From assembly GCA_003243275.1 (NCBI GenBank), contig QFQR01000005.1, positions 1-64,000 of the forward strand: a DNA stretch of 64,000 nt. The letters are read 5' to 3'. Made by a program: the position numbers and the translations under genes. Source of the DNA: Leifsonia xyli. Lineage in GTDB: Bacteria > Actinomycetota > Actinomycetes > Actinomycetales > Microbacteriaceae. Shown here one piece after another: positions 26,739 to 35,150 of this stretch (position 1 is its first letter; each line of letters starts with the position of its first letter). The notes under the pieces were generated by a model, which had not been told where the DNA came from, did no database searches, and saw nothing but the letters and a program-made list of their open reading frames with translations.

Positions 26739-26761
26739 GGCGCGCGGCGCGCCGGCGCGCC
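26739..26761. terminator. GC-rich inverted repeat between convergent genes
   Basis: GGCGCGC (26739-26745) pairs with GCGCGCC (26755-26761) around a 9-nt loop, immediately after the encapsulin stop. The encapsulin and cardiolipin synthase genes converge here. No T-run follows, so function as a terminator is plausible but unproven. Confidence 0.4.
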
Positions 26762-26786
26762 CTGCGGGCGGCCGCCATGCAAGAGC

Positions 26787-28247
26787 TCAGAGCACCGGCG
26801 CGATCATGCCGACCGCGTTCTGGACCAACCGGACGTGGAACGGCCAGGCCTTGACGGCGTCGTGGGAGACCGGCCGGGAAACGTCGAGATAGCCTTGCTG
26901 GCGCGCGCGCACCGCGGCTGTGACGTCCCTGTCGGCCACCAGCATGTTGTTCTCGAAGTTGAGCTGCATGCTGCGCCGGTCCATGTTGGCCGAGCCGACC
27001 AGGGCCATCTCTCCGTCGACCGTGATCGACTTGGCGTGCAGCAGCCCGAGCGGATACTCGTAGACGGCGACGCCGCTCGACAGCAGGTCGGGGTAACCAC
27101 TGCGGCTCGCCTGGGCGACGAGCCAGGAGTCGTTGCGCGCGGGGAAGACGATCGTCGTCTCGACGCCGCGCCGGGGCGCCGCGCACAGCGCCCGCAGCAC
27201 CGCCTCGTCCGGCACGAAGTAAGGCGTCGTGACCACCAGCTCCCTGCGGGCGGCGTACAATGCGCCGACGAAGGAGTCCGACATCGCGTCGCCCGGCGTC
27301 GTGGGACCCGCGCCGTACATCTGCGCGACGCATCCCGGCTCGAAGCGTTCGGGAGCAGGCTCCGCCGCGGCGAGCCCGTCCAGCGGTTCGCCGGTTTCCG
27401 CGATCCACGTGCACAGGAACAGATACTGCGCCTGACGAACCACCGGCCCCTCGCACCGCAGAAACATGTCCACCCAGGGCGCGAACCGCGCCTTTGGCAG
27501 AAAAGCGGGATCCGCGCAGTTCTGGCTGCCGCAATAGGCGACGCGATTGTCGATGACGACGATCTTGCGGTGGTTCCGCAGATCGACGCGGCCCACTGCG
27601 AGATGCCCGAGACGCGGAACGTCGTTCAGCGTCGCGACGAGGGCGACGCCCGCCTCGCGCAGCTGCCGCCATCGCGGACCGCGGATGAAGCCGCGCGACC
27701 CCAGGGCGTCCACCATCACCCGGCACCGCACGCCGCGCCGCGCGGCCGCCGCCACGGCGTCCGCGACCTTGCCGCCGTTTCCGTCGTCGAGCCAGATGTA
27801 GAAGCCGATATGCACATGCTCGGTCGCGCGCCCGATGTCCTGCGCGAGCGCGTCGATCGCCGCGTCGGAATCCAGCGTCGGCTGGTCTTTCGGCGCCTCC
27901 GGGTCGCCAAGGAGCGCGATCCGGTTGCCGGACGACGGGCCCAATCCGTCGATGGATCTGCAGAGGTCGAACTGCGCGGCGGCGCCGGGCGCGACGACGT
28001 TCCGATCGAGCTTCGACGCGACGGGCCGGACCGTGCGGGCCTCCGCCTCCTTCAGCCGGCGTATCCGCGCGCGACCGATGCTGGTTTCTCCGAGAAGGAG
28101 ATAGGCGACGACGCCGACCAGAGGCAGAAACATGATGACCGCCACCCATGCCACGCGCGCGGCGGGCTCTCTGTACGGGCGGGTGATCGCGCGCGCGGCC
28201 GTCAGCAGGTGCGCGACGAACAGAATGAGCTCGAAGGACGACCGCAT
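26787..28247 (-). CDS. cls: Cardiolipin synthase (ClsA-type phospholipase D family)
   Basis: A 486-residue membrane enzyme that joins two phosphatidylglycerols into cardiolipin. It has two N-terminal membrane helices (FELILFVAHLLTAARA; VAWVAVIMFLPLVGVVAYLL) and two HKD motifs: LRNHRKIVVIDNRVAYCGSQ and LLHAKSITVDGEMALVGSAN. Length is standard for ClsA. I place the start at ATG 28247 because the frame upstream of it is arginine-rich shadow of the neighbouring gene. The gene converges with the encapsulin gene. Confidence 0.92.
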   Translation of the reverse strand: MRSSFELILFVAHLLTAARAITRPYREPAARVAWVAVIMFLPLVGVVAYLLLGETSIGRARIRRLKEAEARTVRPVASKLDRNVVAPGAAAQFDLCRSIDGLGPSSGNRIALLGDPEAPKDQPTLDSDAAIDALAQDIGRATEHVHIGFYIWLDDGNGGKVADAVAAAARRGVRCRVMVDALGSRGFIRGPRWRQLREAGVALVATLNDVPRLGHLAVGRVDLRNHRKIVVIDNRVAYCGSQNCADPAFLPKARFAPWVDMFLRCEGPVVRQAQYLFLCTWIAETGEPLDGLAAAEPAPERFEPGCVAQMYGAGPTTPGDAMSDSFVGALYAARRELVVTTPYFVPDEAVLRALCAAPRRGVETTIVFPARNDSWLVAQASRSGYPDLLSSGVAVYEYPLGLLHAKSITVDGEMALVGSANMDRRSMQLNFENNMLVADRDVTAAVRARQQGYLDVSRPVSHDAVKAWPFHVRLVQNAVGMIAPVL

Positions 28248-28270
28248 CGGCGGCGCGTTTCCGGCGTCGC

Positions 28271-28510
28271 CTAATCCTTGACGTCGGTCGTCGGGCGATC
28301 GCCGCCGGGGGAATGCTCGACGCGCCAGTTCCCTTGCGCGTCCTCGTATTCGATCTCGACGTCGTCGCCCGGAGCGCGCTGCTCCCGCGCGGCCCGCTCG
28401 GCCGCCGCGCGCGCCTGTTCGCGGGTGGCGAACGTCTCCGAAAACGAGCCGTTCGCCTTGTAGGCCCATCCGTCGGCGTGCTCGACGATCTCGTAGGTCT
28501 CGCGCGTCAT
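28271..28510 (-). CDS. Small DUF2188-type protein
   Basis: A 79-residue protein with the DUF2188-like pattern TYEIVEHADGWAYKANGSFS, then ATREQARAAAERAAREQ, then VEIEYEDAQGNWRVEHSPGG. It is a small alpha/beta protein without leader or membrane segment. It ends 23 bp before the cardiolipin synthase start and may share its transcript. Function is unknown. Confidence 0.75.
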   Translation of the reverse strand: MTRETYEIVEHADGWAYKANGSFSETFATREQARAAAERAAREQRAPGDDVEIEYEDAQGNWRVEHSPGGDRPTTDVKD

Positions 28511-28989
28511 GGCTCGCTCCCTTCCTGCTCGCCCGGTTCCTCCGATCGAAGCCGTTCGGCTTCGAGGACGACCGCCTGCCTCGTCGGAGCGCCGGCGAGA
28601 TCTCCGATCACCCGAAGCGCGTCCGATCGGCGCAATTCTGCACTTCCGCGCCCGCCGCTCAACAGATCGACGTCAGGCGCGCCGAAGGACGTTCCGCACG
28701 TTCGGGATCGTCTCCGAGAGCGCGCCGGCGTGGCTGCCCATGATCTTCTGCGATCGCGAAAAGCCGGCCCGCACGCGAAAGGGCATGAGGTCGATTTCAT
28801 TACGCCCCCCGGTCAGGGAGGCGGGATTGGGAGCGCGAAACGCCGCGAGAACATCGGTCGGGATTTCGTCGGGACTTTCTGCGGCGCAACGCCCCGAATC
28901 AGGCCGTTTGAGCCCGACATGTTCGCGCAGGCAACGGCGCGTGACAGCGCTCCCGTAAGCCGTAATTCCTTGGAAAATATGGAAGGTTT
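28511..28989 (-). other. Stretch without a convincing gene; possible small ORF 28507-28800
   Basis: About 480 bases. An open frame at 28507-28800 (97 codons, minus) ends on a TGA overlapping the DUF2188 start as ATGA, which hints at a real upstream gene. Its C-terminal half (SDALRVIGDLAGAPTRQAVV, EAERLRSEE) looks protein-like. The N-terminal half is Arg/Ser-rich and looks out of frame. I recognise no family; it may be a decayed gene beside the integration site. Confidence 0.3.
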
Positions 28990-29075
28990 TGGAGCGGGCG
29001 AAGGGAATCGAACCCTCGTATGCAGCTTGGGAAGCAGCGCTTTCCACCATTCGAAATTCCTCAATCATTGCCCGC
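28990..29075 (-). tRNA. tRNA-Gly (anticodon CCC), malformed, probably a pseudo-tRNA or att remnant
   Basis: Reading the minus strand from 29075: acceptor GCGGGC pairs with GCCCGC before an encoded T-CCA end at 28990. The T arm (GAGGG-TTCGATT-CCCTT) is perfect. The anticodon loop is TTCCCAA (CCC), on a GCTGC/GCTGC stem with a central T-T mismatch. The D stem (TTTC/GAAA) forms, but about 12 nt instead of 2 separate it from the acceptor strand. The gene is therefore about 10 nt too long between acceptor and D arm. The 3' half is tRNA-like and the 5' end is not normal. A truncated integrase follows on the other strand, fitting an old integration at a tRNA gene. Confidence 0.55.
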
Positions 29076-29195
29076 TATCCCTTCCGATCAGAGACAGTGC
29101 GCCCCGCTCGGCCTCGGCGCAAGGATAGCGCGCCGGCCGCGAATCCTCATTTGAGGGACGCAAAAACTGACATCAGACTGATACCGGAGCCCGCG

Positions 29196-30086
29196 ATGTC
29201 AGCCGCCGTCACCAAGAAGCTGACGCCCTCCGTCGTCGCGCAGGCCGAGAAGCTGGTCGAGGACGGCCATCACGTCCGCGGCGCCGAATGGCGCGAGCCG
29301 CGTTCCGGCTTCTTCATCCGCTTCGGCGTCGCCTCCGCCTCCTTCCTCGTCCACACCGAAGCCCGAACCGTGACGCTCGGGCGCGTCGGCGCGATGTCGG
29401 CGCAGACCGCAAAATCCCTCGCCGAGCAGGTCAAGCTCGCGCTCAAAGACGGCCGCGACCCGAAAGAATTCGTCAAAACCTATCTCGAGCGGCTCGCCGC
29501 CGGCGCCGAGCCGGGCGCGGCGCATGTCGCCGCGACCCATGCGAGCGCGCGAACCGCCGGCCGCGCCTTCGACGGCGAGCGGCCCTGGAAGCTGTCGCGG
29601 CTGTTCGAGCGCTTCGCCGCGCACAAGGTCGCGCACGATTTCAAGGAAGACGGCCGCTGGGCGAAGCAATATGGCCGCTATTTCGACGACCCCGCGCTCA
29701 ACGATCTCAGAGACAAGCGGGTCTGCGAATTGACCTATGGCGATCTGTTCAGCCTGAAGCGGGCGCTTACCCCCGAAGGCCGCGCCACCGCGCGGGCGGC
29801 GCGCATCGTCCGCCAGGTGGTCGCGGCGCTCGACTGGGGCCGCGAGGAAGAGGCGATCAACACCGGGCTGATCGACGTCGAGCCGTTCTGGGGTGCGCTC
29901 AAGGTCAAGTATCAGTCGAAGAAGCGCATGCGGGCGCCGGACGTTCGGCAGCTCGCGCGCACGGTCGTCGTGATCGAACGCCACGCCGCGCTCGACCGCG
30001 ATCGTCTCGCCGCTTCGCCCTGCCTGCAGGCGCTTGTCCTGTTCGTCTTCGTGACGGCGCAGCGCGACGGCATGGCCGCCGCCTAA
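29196..30086 (+). pseudogene. Tyrosine recombinase/integrase truncated before its catalytic core
   Basis: A 296-residue open frame. An N-terminal arm-binding type region comes first (about 1-100: AQAEKLVEDGHHVRGAEWRE, ARTVTLGRVGAMSAQTAKSL). A SAM-like core-binding domain follows (about 130-240: WKLSRLFERFAAHKVAHDFK, FSLKRALTPEGRATARAARI). The catalytic domain then starts (LQALVLFVFVTAQRDGMAAA) and stops. TAQR corresponds to the TGxR stretch with the first catalytic arginine. The HxxR and tyrosine boxes are absent downstream. The protein cannot recombine DNA. ATG 29196 starts just after the malformed tRNA-Gly, as expected for an island integrase. Confidence 0.75.
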
Positions 30087-30090
30087 GATC

Positions 30091-30264
30091 GCGGAGACGT
30101 TTGCGGCTGCCCGCCGGGTGCTGGAGATACAGGAAAGGCGAACGGTGCTTGCCGGTCACAGCTTCTGCGGAACGATCCTGATCCCGGCGGCCGAGCACAA
30201 GCACGCGAAGACGATCGAATTGCAGATCCAGTCATCTGTCGCCGTTTCCCATCCGATGCGATGA
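30091..30264 (+). pseudogene. Fragment of an alpha/beta hydrolase
   Basis: Read from 30091, 57 codons give AETFAAARRVLEIQERRTVL, then AGHSFCGTILIPAAEHKHAK, and stop at 30262-30264. VLAGHSFCGT is the nucleophile elbow (GHSxG-like, with C in place of G) preceded by the helix typical of the family. There is no start codon, N-terminal part or lid and catalytic His part. It is a remnant lying directly after the truncated integrase, in keeping with decay of this stretch. Confidence 0.5.
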
Positions 30265-30305
30265 CTTGTCCAATCTTCGCAGCAGTTAGACATCACGGAT
30301 GGCGC

Positions 30306-31226
30306 CTAGAAATTTCGAACGACCTCGTCGCAATAATCGATGAAGGCGCGAACTTTTGCCGGCGTATGTTGGCGGGATGGGTGGTAGGCGTAGAGTGGAA
30401 ACTGCTCGCCATGCCAGTCGGGGAACAGGTCGATCAACTCCCTGGTCTCCAAATGCGCGCCGACCCCCCAACCGATCACTTGCGCCACGCCGGTTCCGGC
30501 CAGGCATTCCTGCAGCATGGACTTGGGGTCCGTGAAGGTCAGCGGCCCTTCGGTGGGCACCTCTACGCTTTCAGATCCGCGGATGAATTCCCATCCGAAA
30601 GGTTTTCCGGATGCTGGATCGAGGAACTGAAGGCAGCGATGCCGGATCAGCTCTGATGGATGCGCGGGCGCCCCGTGCCGATCGAGATAGGCGGGCGCCG
30701 CGACGGTAAGGATTGGCGCCTCGATCAGCTTGCGTGTGATGAGAGTCGCGCCGCGTGGTTGACCGAAGCGAATGGCCAGATCGATGCCGTCGGCCACGAG
30801 GTCGCCGACGTGCTCGCGGGTCACGAATTCCACCGTCAGATCGGGGCAGCGCTCGCAGAAAGTCCCGAGCCGCCCGGCGAGCACCAGGGGCAGGAAGAAG
30901 GGATCGATATCGACCCGCAGGCGCCCTCGCACAGACGAAGCGGCTCCGGACGCCGCAAGCGCTGCGTCTTCAATGGCGTCAAGATGCGGCTTGGTCTCCT
31001 CGTAGAAGCGGCGGCCCTCGTCGGTCAGCGTGACCGAGCGTGTCGTGCGATCCAGTAGGCGAACGCCGAGACGCGCCTCCAACCGGCCGATCGCCCGACT
31101 GACGCCGGAATCGGTGATGCCGATCAGTTCGGCGGCTTTCACGAAGCTGCCGCCATCGACAACGGCCGCCAGCACGCTGACCCCGGAAAGCATTCTTCCA
31201 TCGAACGCCAAACGACCGAGCTCCAA
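30306..31226 (-). CDS. LysR-family transcriptional regulator
   Basis: A 306-residue regulator. It has an N-terminal winged helix-turn-helix (about 12-70: FVKAAELIGITDSGVSRAIG, RLEARLGVRLLDRTTRSVTL) and a LysR effector-binding domain from about residue 95 on. It is transcribed away from the amidohydrolase gene across a 109-bp gap, the usual LysR layout. It therefore probably controls that amidohydrolase-MFS-SDR cassette in response to its substrate. Effector unknown. Confidence 0.88.
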   Translation of the reverse strand: MELGRLAFDGRMLSGVSVLAAVVDGGSFVKAAELIGITDSGVSRAIGRLEARLGVRLLDRTTRSVTLTDEGRRFYEETKPHLDAIEDAALAASGAASSVRGRLRVDIDPFFLPLVLAGRLGTFCERCPDLTVEFVTREHVGDLVADGIDLAIRFGQPRGATLITRKLIEAPILTVAAPAYLDRHGAPAHPSELIRHRCLQFLDPASGKPFGWEFIRGSESVEVPTEGPLTFTDPKSMLQECLAGTGVAQVIGWGVGAHLETRELIDLFPDWHGEQFPLYAYHPSRQHTPAKVRAFIDYCDEVVRNF

Positions 31227-31335
31227 TTCCAGGCTGATTTTCAGTCAGGAATGATCTGACGCAATCGCACTTAATTCAAGAACTAGGGCGCGCGATATCA
31301 GACGCGAAGCATGGATGCCCCTACGAGGACAACGA

Positions 31336-32688
31336 ATGGACATGAGCACGCTCAGCAATCCCCGCACGCTCTTCAGGGGCGGTACGATCCTCACGTTGGA
31401 CAAGAGCATGTCGACGCCGCCTGTCGGCGACGTCCTGGTCGAAGGCGGGCGCATCGCCGCCTTAGGGGCGGACCTTGTCGTCTCGGACGCACAAGTTATC
31501 GACGCTTCCGGCAATATCATCATGCCGGGCCTGATCGACGCGCACCATCACATGTGGCTTGGCGTGATGCGCCGGATGATGCCGGACGTCGATGATCTCT
31601 TCGCCTATATCGACGTCGTAGCCGAGAAGCTGGGCGCCCACTATCGCCCGCTCGACATGTATCTCAGCACGAAGCTCACGGCGCTGGCCTGCGTGGACGC
31701 CGGCATCACCACCGTCATCGATGCCTGCCATTCCTCGCGTAGCCCCGAGCATACCGACGCGGCGCTCGATGCGCTCGACGACAGCGGCATCCGGGCGCTG
31801 CATATGGTCGGAGCCGCGATGGACAAGCAGGCCTCGTCGACGCACATCCCCGGCGACCTCAAGCGTCTGGCCGACAACTGGAATTACGGGGAAGGGCTGG
31901 TGCGGGTCGGCCTGTTCGGCCAGCTCAACATCGATTGGTGGCGGGAGGCGCGCGCTCTCGACATGCGCATCCTCAGCGAGTTCATCGGCGACCTGGTCAA
32001 GCTTGGGCCGGAGTTCGACGAACCGGGCCTGCTCGGGCCGCATAATATCTTCAACCACTGCACGCGGGTGCCTGAGGAGACCTGGAAGCGCCTTGCCGCC
32101 GCCGGCGTGAACGTGACGGTCAATCCGCGCTCGGACGCGCTCTTTGGCTTCGACGATGAGAGCTTTGCCTGGCAACAGGCGATCGACCATGGACTGACGC
32201 CCGCGCTCGGCATTGACCTAGACACCGCCTTCGGCAGCGACCTGTTCGGCGAGATGCACGCGCTCTTCGGGCAACAGCGCGCGGCCATGCGCTATCGCCG
32301 CTTCCGGGGCGAGCAGGATGTCCCGGCTCCGATCTCGGTCGAGGCGGTGCTCGAGGCCGCCACGGTCAACGGCGCTCGCGCCGCCGGTCTTCAGGATCAG
32401 ATCGGCACGCTGGCGGTGGGTCGTCGGGCGGACGTAATCATGGTCCGCACCGACGATGTCGCGGTCTTCCCCGTCACCGATGCGGTTGGGACCATCGTCC
32501 AGGCTGTCGAGCGGGCGAACGTAGACACGGTCATGGTCGCGGGCGCGATCCGCAAGCGCGCCGGCAAGCTGGTCGGCGTCGATATGCCAAAGCTCCAGGC
32601 CGAGGTGAACGCATCGCGTGATCATCTGCTCGAGGCCAGCGGCTATCGGCCCGAAGGGCTGCGGGGTCGCGGGAACGCGGCCGCTTGA
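31336..32688 (+). CDS. Amidohydrolase (AtzA/TrzA/cytosine-deaminase-like superfamily)
   Basis: A metal-dependent hydrolase of about 450 residues. An N-terminal beta-sandwich (LFRGGTILTLDK) is followed by the metal-binding MPGLIDAHHHMWLG (HxH) and the later ligands in IFNHCTRVPEE and ALGIDLDTAFGSDL, then the closing beta part (GTLAVGRRADVIMV). ATG 31336 has GAGGA upstream; a further ATG lies at 31342. It is followed by an MFS exporter and a short-chain reductase, with a divergent LysR gene. This looks like a small detoxification or degradation cassette. Substrate (deamination, dechlorination or ring hydrolysis) cannot be read from the sequence. Confidence 0.85.
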   Translation: MDMSTLSNPRTLFRGGTILTLDKSMSTPPVGDVLVEGGRIAALGADLVVSDAQVIDASGNIIMPGLIDAHHHMWLGVMRRMMPDVDDLFAYIDVVAEKLGAHYRPLDMYLSTKLTALACVDAGITTVIDACHSSRSPEHTDAALDALDDSGIRALHMVGAAMDKQASSTHIPGDLKRLADNWNYGEGLVRVGLFGQLNIDWWREARALDMRILSEFIGDLVKLGPEFDEPGLLGPHNIFNHCTRVPEETWKRLAAAGVNVTVNPRSDALFGFDDESFAWQQAIDHGLTPALGIDLDTAFGSDLFGEMHALFGQQRAAMRYRRFRGEQDVPAPISVEAVLEAATVNGARAAGLQDQIGTLAVGRRADVIMVRTDDVAVFPVTDAVGTIVQAVERANVDTVMVAGAIRKRAGKLVGVDMPKLQAEVNASRDHLLEASGYRPEGLRGRGNAAA

Positions 32689-32759
32689 ACCGTCGCGGCC
32701 GCCGCCTCTCTCGCGAGGTGGCGTCCTTAAACCGCAACATTCATTGCATGGAGGCTGTG

Positions 32760-33959
32760 ATGTCAGCACCTGCCATCAATGGCGCGCGCCTTGACGACGC
32801 TGCGCCGCAATTTCTCTCGCGCCCCGCGCCGGGCATCATCGCGGCGCTCTTCTGCGGCTATCTCGCCGTCGGCCTGCCGCTGCCGGTGATCCCGCTCTTT
32901 GTCCACGACAAGCTCGGCTTCAGCACGCTTGTCGTTGGTTTGGTGATCGGCGTTCAGTTCCTGGCGACCGTTCTGACGCGCGGCTATGCCGGCCAGCTTA
33001 CTGACCAGCATGGCGGCAAGCGGTCGGCGCTGCAGGGAGCAATTGTCAGCGCGCTCGCGGGCCTGCTCTATCTCGTCGCGGCGATGCCCGGCTTTTCTCC
33101 CACTGCCAGCCTGGCGATTATAGTCGTGGGTCGGCTTGCGGCGGGTCTCGGCGAGAGCCTGTTCGTCACGGGCTGTGTGTCGTGGTCGATCGCCTCGGTC
33201 GGACCCGAGCGCGCCGGCATGTCGATGTCCTTGACCGGCATCGCCATGTTCGCGGCGCTCGCTATCGGCGCGCCGATCGGCATGCTCCTCTATCAGAGCT
33301 ACGGCCTCGAAGCGGCGATGGTCGCCTGCATCGTCGCACCACTTGCTTCGGCCGTGATCGCCGCCCGCGAGACGTCCTACGCCACGCCGGCGGGGCCGCG
33401 ACTGCCCTTCTACAAAGTGATTGGCCAGATCTGGCGCGAGGGGCTCGGCCTGATGCTGCAGGGCGTCGGCCTGTCCGGGCTTACGGCCTTCGCCTCGCTC
33501 TATTTCGCGGCGCGTCACTGGGACAATGCCGGTCTGGTCATGACCGCATTCGGCGTCGGTTTCATCTTCGTGCGTGTTGTACTCGGAACACTTCCAGACC
33601 GCATGAGCGGCTACCGTGTCGCGCAGTGGTCGCTGGCGATCGAAGCTGTCGGCCAAGGGATGATCTGGCTGGCGCCCGACGAGGCCGTGGCGCTCGCCGG
33701 CGCGCTCGTCACGGGTCTCGGCTGCGCGCTCGTTTTTCCCGCGCTCGGCGTCGAGGCGCTCAAGCGCGTGCCGCCGGCCAATCGCGGCAGCGCCATGGGC
33801 GCCTTCGTCGCCTTCCTCGACATCGCCTATGGCATTTCGGGCCCGGCCGCCGGCTTGGTCGCCGGACAGTTCGGTTACGCGGCCGTCTACCTCTTCGGCG
33901 CGGGCTGCGCCCTGGCCGGCGCGGCGCTGGTCATCACCGCCTGTCGTTCCCAGTCCTGA
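32760..33959 (+). CDS. Major facilitator superfamily transporter
   Basis: A 399-residue protein with about 12 membrane helices. The cytoplasmic loop 2-3 region AGQLTDQHGGKRSALQG is the MFS A-motif (GxLaDrxGrk type). It resembles YfcJ/YhhS-like efflux proteins. ATG 32760 has GGAGG six bases upstream, so I choose it over an in-frame ATG at 32748. It is the second gene of the LysR-linked cassette and presumably imports or exports the amidohydrolase substrate or product. Confidence 0.88.
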   Translation: MSAPAINGARLDDAAPQFLSRPAPGIIAALFCGYLAVGLPLPVIPLFVHDKLGFSTLVVGLVIGVQFLATVLTRGYAGQLTDQHGGKRSALQGAIVSALAGLLYLVAAMPGFSPTASLAIIVVGRLAAGLGESLFVTGCVSWSIASVGPERAGMSMSLTGIAMFAALAIGAPIGMLLYQSYGLEAAMVACIVAPLASAVIAARETSYATPAGPRLPFYKVIGQIWREGLGLMLQGVGLSGLTAFASLYFAARHWDNAGLVMTAFGVGFIFVRVVLGTLPDRMSGYRVAQWSLAIEAVGQGMIWLAPDEAVALAGALVTGLGCALVFPALGVEALKRVPPANRGSAMGAFVAFLDIAYGISGPAAGLVAGQFGYAAVYLFGAGCALAGAALVITACRSQS

Positions 33960-33988
33960 TAATCATCCTATCGACAAGGACAATATCC

Positions 33989-34762
33989 ATGTCCCGTATC
34001 TTCATTTCCGGCTCATCCACTGGTCTCGGGCTGATGGCGGCCGAGCTGCTGACGCAGCAGGGCCACCAGGTCGTCCTGCATGCCCGCAGCGGCGATCGCG
34101 CCAAGGATGCGCGCAAGGCTTTGCCAAAGGCGGAGGCGATCGTGACGGGTGACCTCTCGACGATCGCCGGCGCCAAGGATGTCGGAGCGCAGGTCAACGC
34201 TCTCGGCCACTTCGACGCGGTCATACACAATGCCGCCGTGGGTTACCGCGAGGCACACCGGCTGACCGCTGACGGGCTACCGCATGTGTTCGCGATCAAC
34301 ACCTTGTCGGCCTACATCCTGACGGCGCTAATCAAGCGGCCGAAGCGTCTCGTCTATCTGTCGTCGGGGATGCACCATCACGCTGACGTCAATCTCGACG
34401 ACATCCTTTGGAAGAAGCGGCGCTGGAACGGCTCGCAGGCCTATGCCGAGAGCAAGCTGCACGACGCGATGCTCGCCTTGGCGATCGCCCGTCGTTGGCC
34501 GGATGTCCTATCGAACGCCTTGGAGCCGGGCTGGGTGCCGACGAAGATGGGCGGCCCCGGCGCGCCCGACGACATGGAGCAGGCCCATCTGACGCAGGCC
34601 TGGCTCGCCGCCGGCGACGATCCAAAGGCAGACGTGACGGGCGAGTATTTCTTTCACATGAAGCGCATGGCGCCGAACCACCTGGCGCTCGATTATGAGC
34701 TGCAAGATCGCCTGATCGAAATCTGCGCCGAGATCTCGGACATTGCGCTTCCACCGGCGTGA
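33989..34762 (+). CDS. Short-chain dehydrogenase/reductase
   Basis: A 257-residue NAD(P)-binding Rossmann protein. FISGSSTGLGLMAAELL is the glycine-rich cofactor loop, HNAAVGY the structural NAG-like motif, and VYLSSGMHHH with SQAYAESKLHD the catalytic Ser and YxxxK. ATG 33989 follows AAGGA. It closes the amidohydrolase/MFS cassette, 29 bp after the transporter. The substrate is unknown. Confidence 0.88.
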   Translation: MSRIFISGSSTGLGLMAAELLTQQGHQVVLHARSGDRAKDARKALPKAEAIVTGDLSTIAGAKDVGAQVNALGHFDAVIHNAAVGYREAHRLTADGLPHVFAINTLSAYILTALIKRPKRLVYLSSGMHHHADVNLDDILWKKRRWNGSQAYAESKLHDAMLALAIARRWPDVLSNALEPGWVPTKMGGPGAPDDMEQAHLTQAWLAAGDDPKADVTGEYFFHMKRMAPNHLALDYELQDRLIEICAEISDIALPPA

Positions 34763-34776
34763 GAAGGAGTATTTAG

Positions 34777-34968
34777 ATGAAAAGAATTCGGTTGGCCGGC
34801 GACGCCTCGCAAGGCTTATTTGTCGGACTTGAGCAGATGAACTGCAGCATCCAAGAGTTGATGGGGTCTGTCTGCTTCGCTTTTCTAATGAGAGTAAAAG
34901 TGCAGACGCTGAAGTATGCTCGGCTTCGCATTGCAATACAGTCTCAAATTGCCTTTCGTCAGGACTAG
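34777..34968 (+). CDS. Possible small hypothetical protein
   Basis: A 63-codon frame with a good ribosome site (AGAAGGAG, then ATG 34777), 14 bp after the reductase stop. The product (MKRIRLAGDASQGLFVGLEQ, later FAFLMRVKVQTLKYARLRI) matches nothing I recognise. Composition is more AT-rich than its neighbours. It could be the truncated start of a further cassette gene. The following 182 bases to 35150 hold nothing I can identify. Confidence 0.3.
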   Translation: MKRIRLAGDASQGLFVGLEQMNCSIQELMGSVCFAFLMRVKVQTLKYARLRIAIQSQIAFRQD

Positions 34969-35150
34969 AAAGGAACAGGAGCCGCTATTGAAGAGGCTCC
35001 GGGCCGTGGTGCTCGTTCGGCGCGGCAGGCAGACCGCCCAGTCGACGCAATCCTGACCCGCTAATAAAGGTCCGCCGTGACAGAGACGTCGTTCCTGGCC
35101 AAAATGAGTTACGCGCCGCCCACATAGCCGAATTGGTCAACCGGATCGGA

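Noticed and set aside
26746..26761. GGCGCGCC direct/palindromic double as an origin or site-specific recombination site
   Set aside because: Short, very GC-rich and between convergent genes; a simple hairpin explains it.
28673..29068. 131-codon minus-strand frame covering the tRNA
   Set aside because: Half of it is the tRNA itself, and the rest has no recognisable protein character.
28989..29195. Extension of the integrase frame through the tRNA (begins ERAKGIEPS)
   Set aside because: This is the well-known false translation of a tRNA-Gly region; the integrase starts at ATG 29196.
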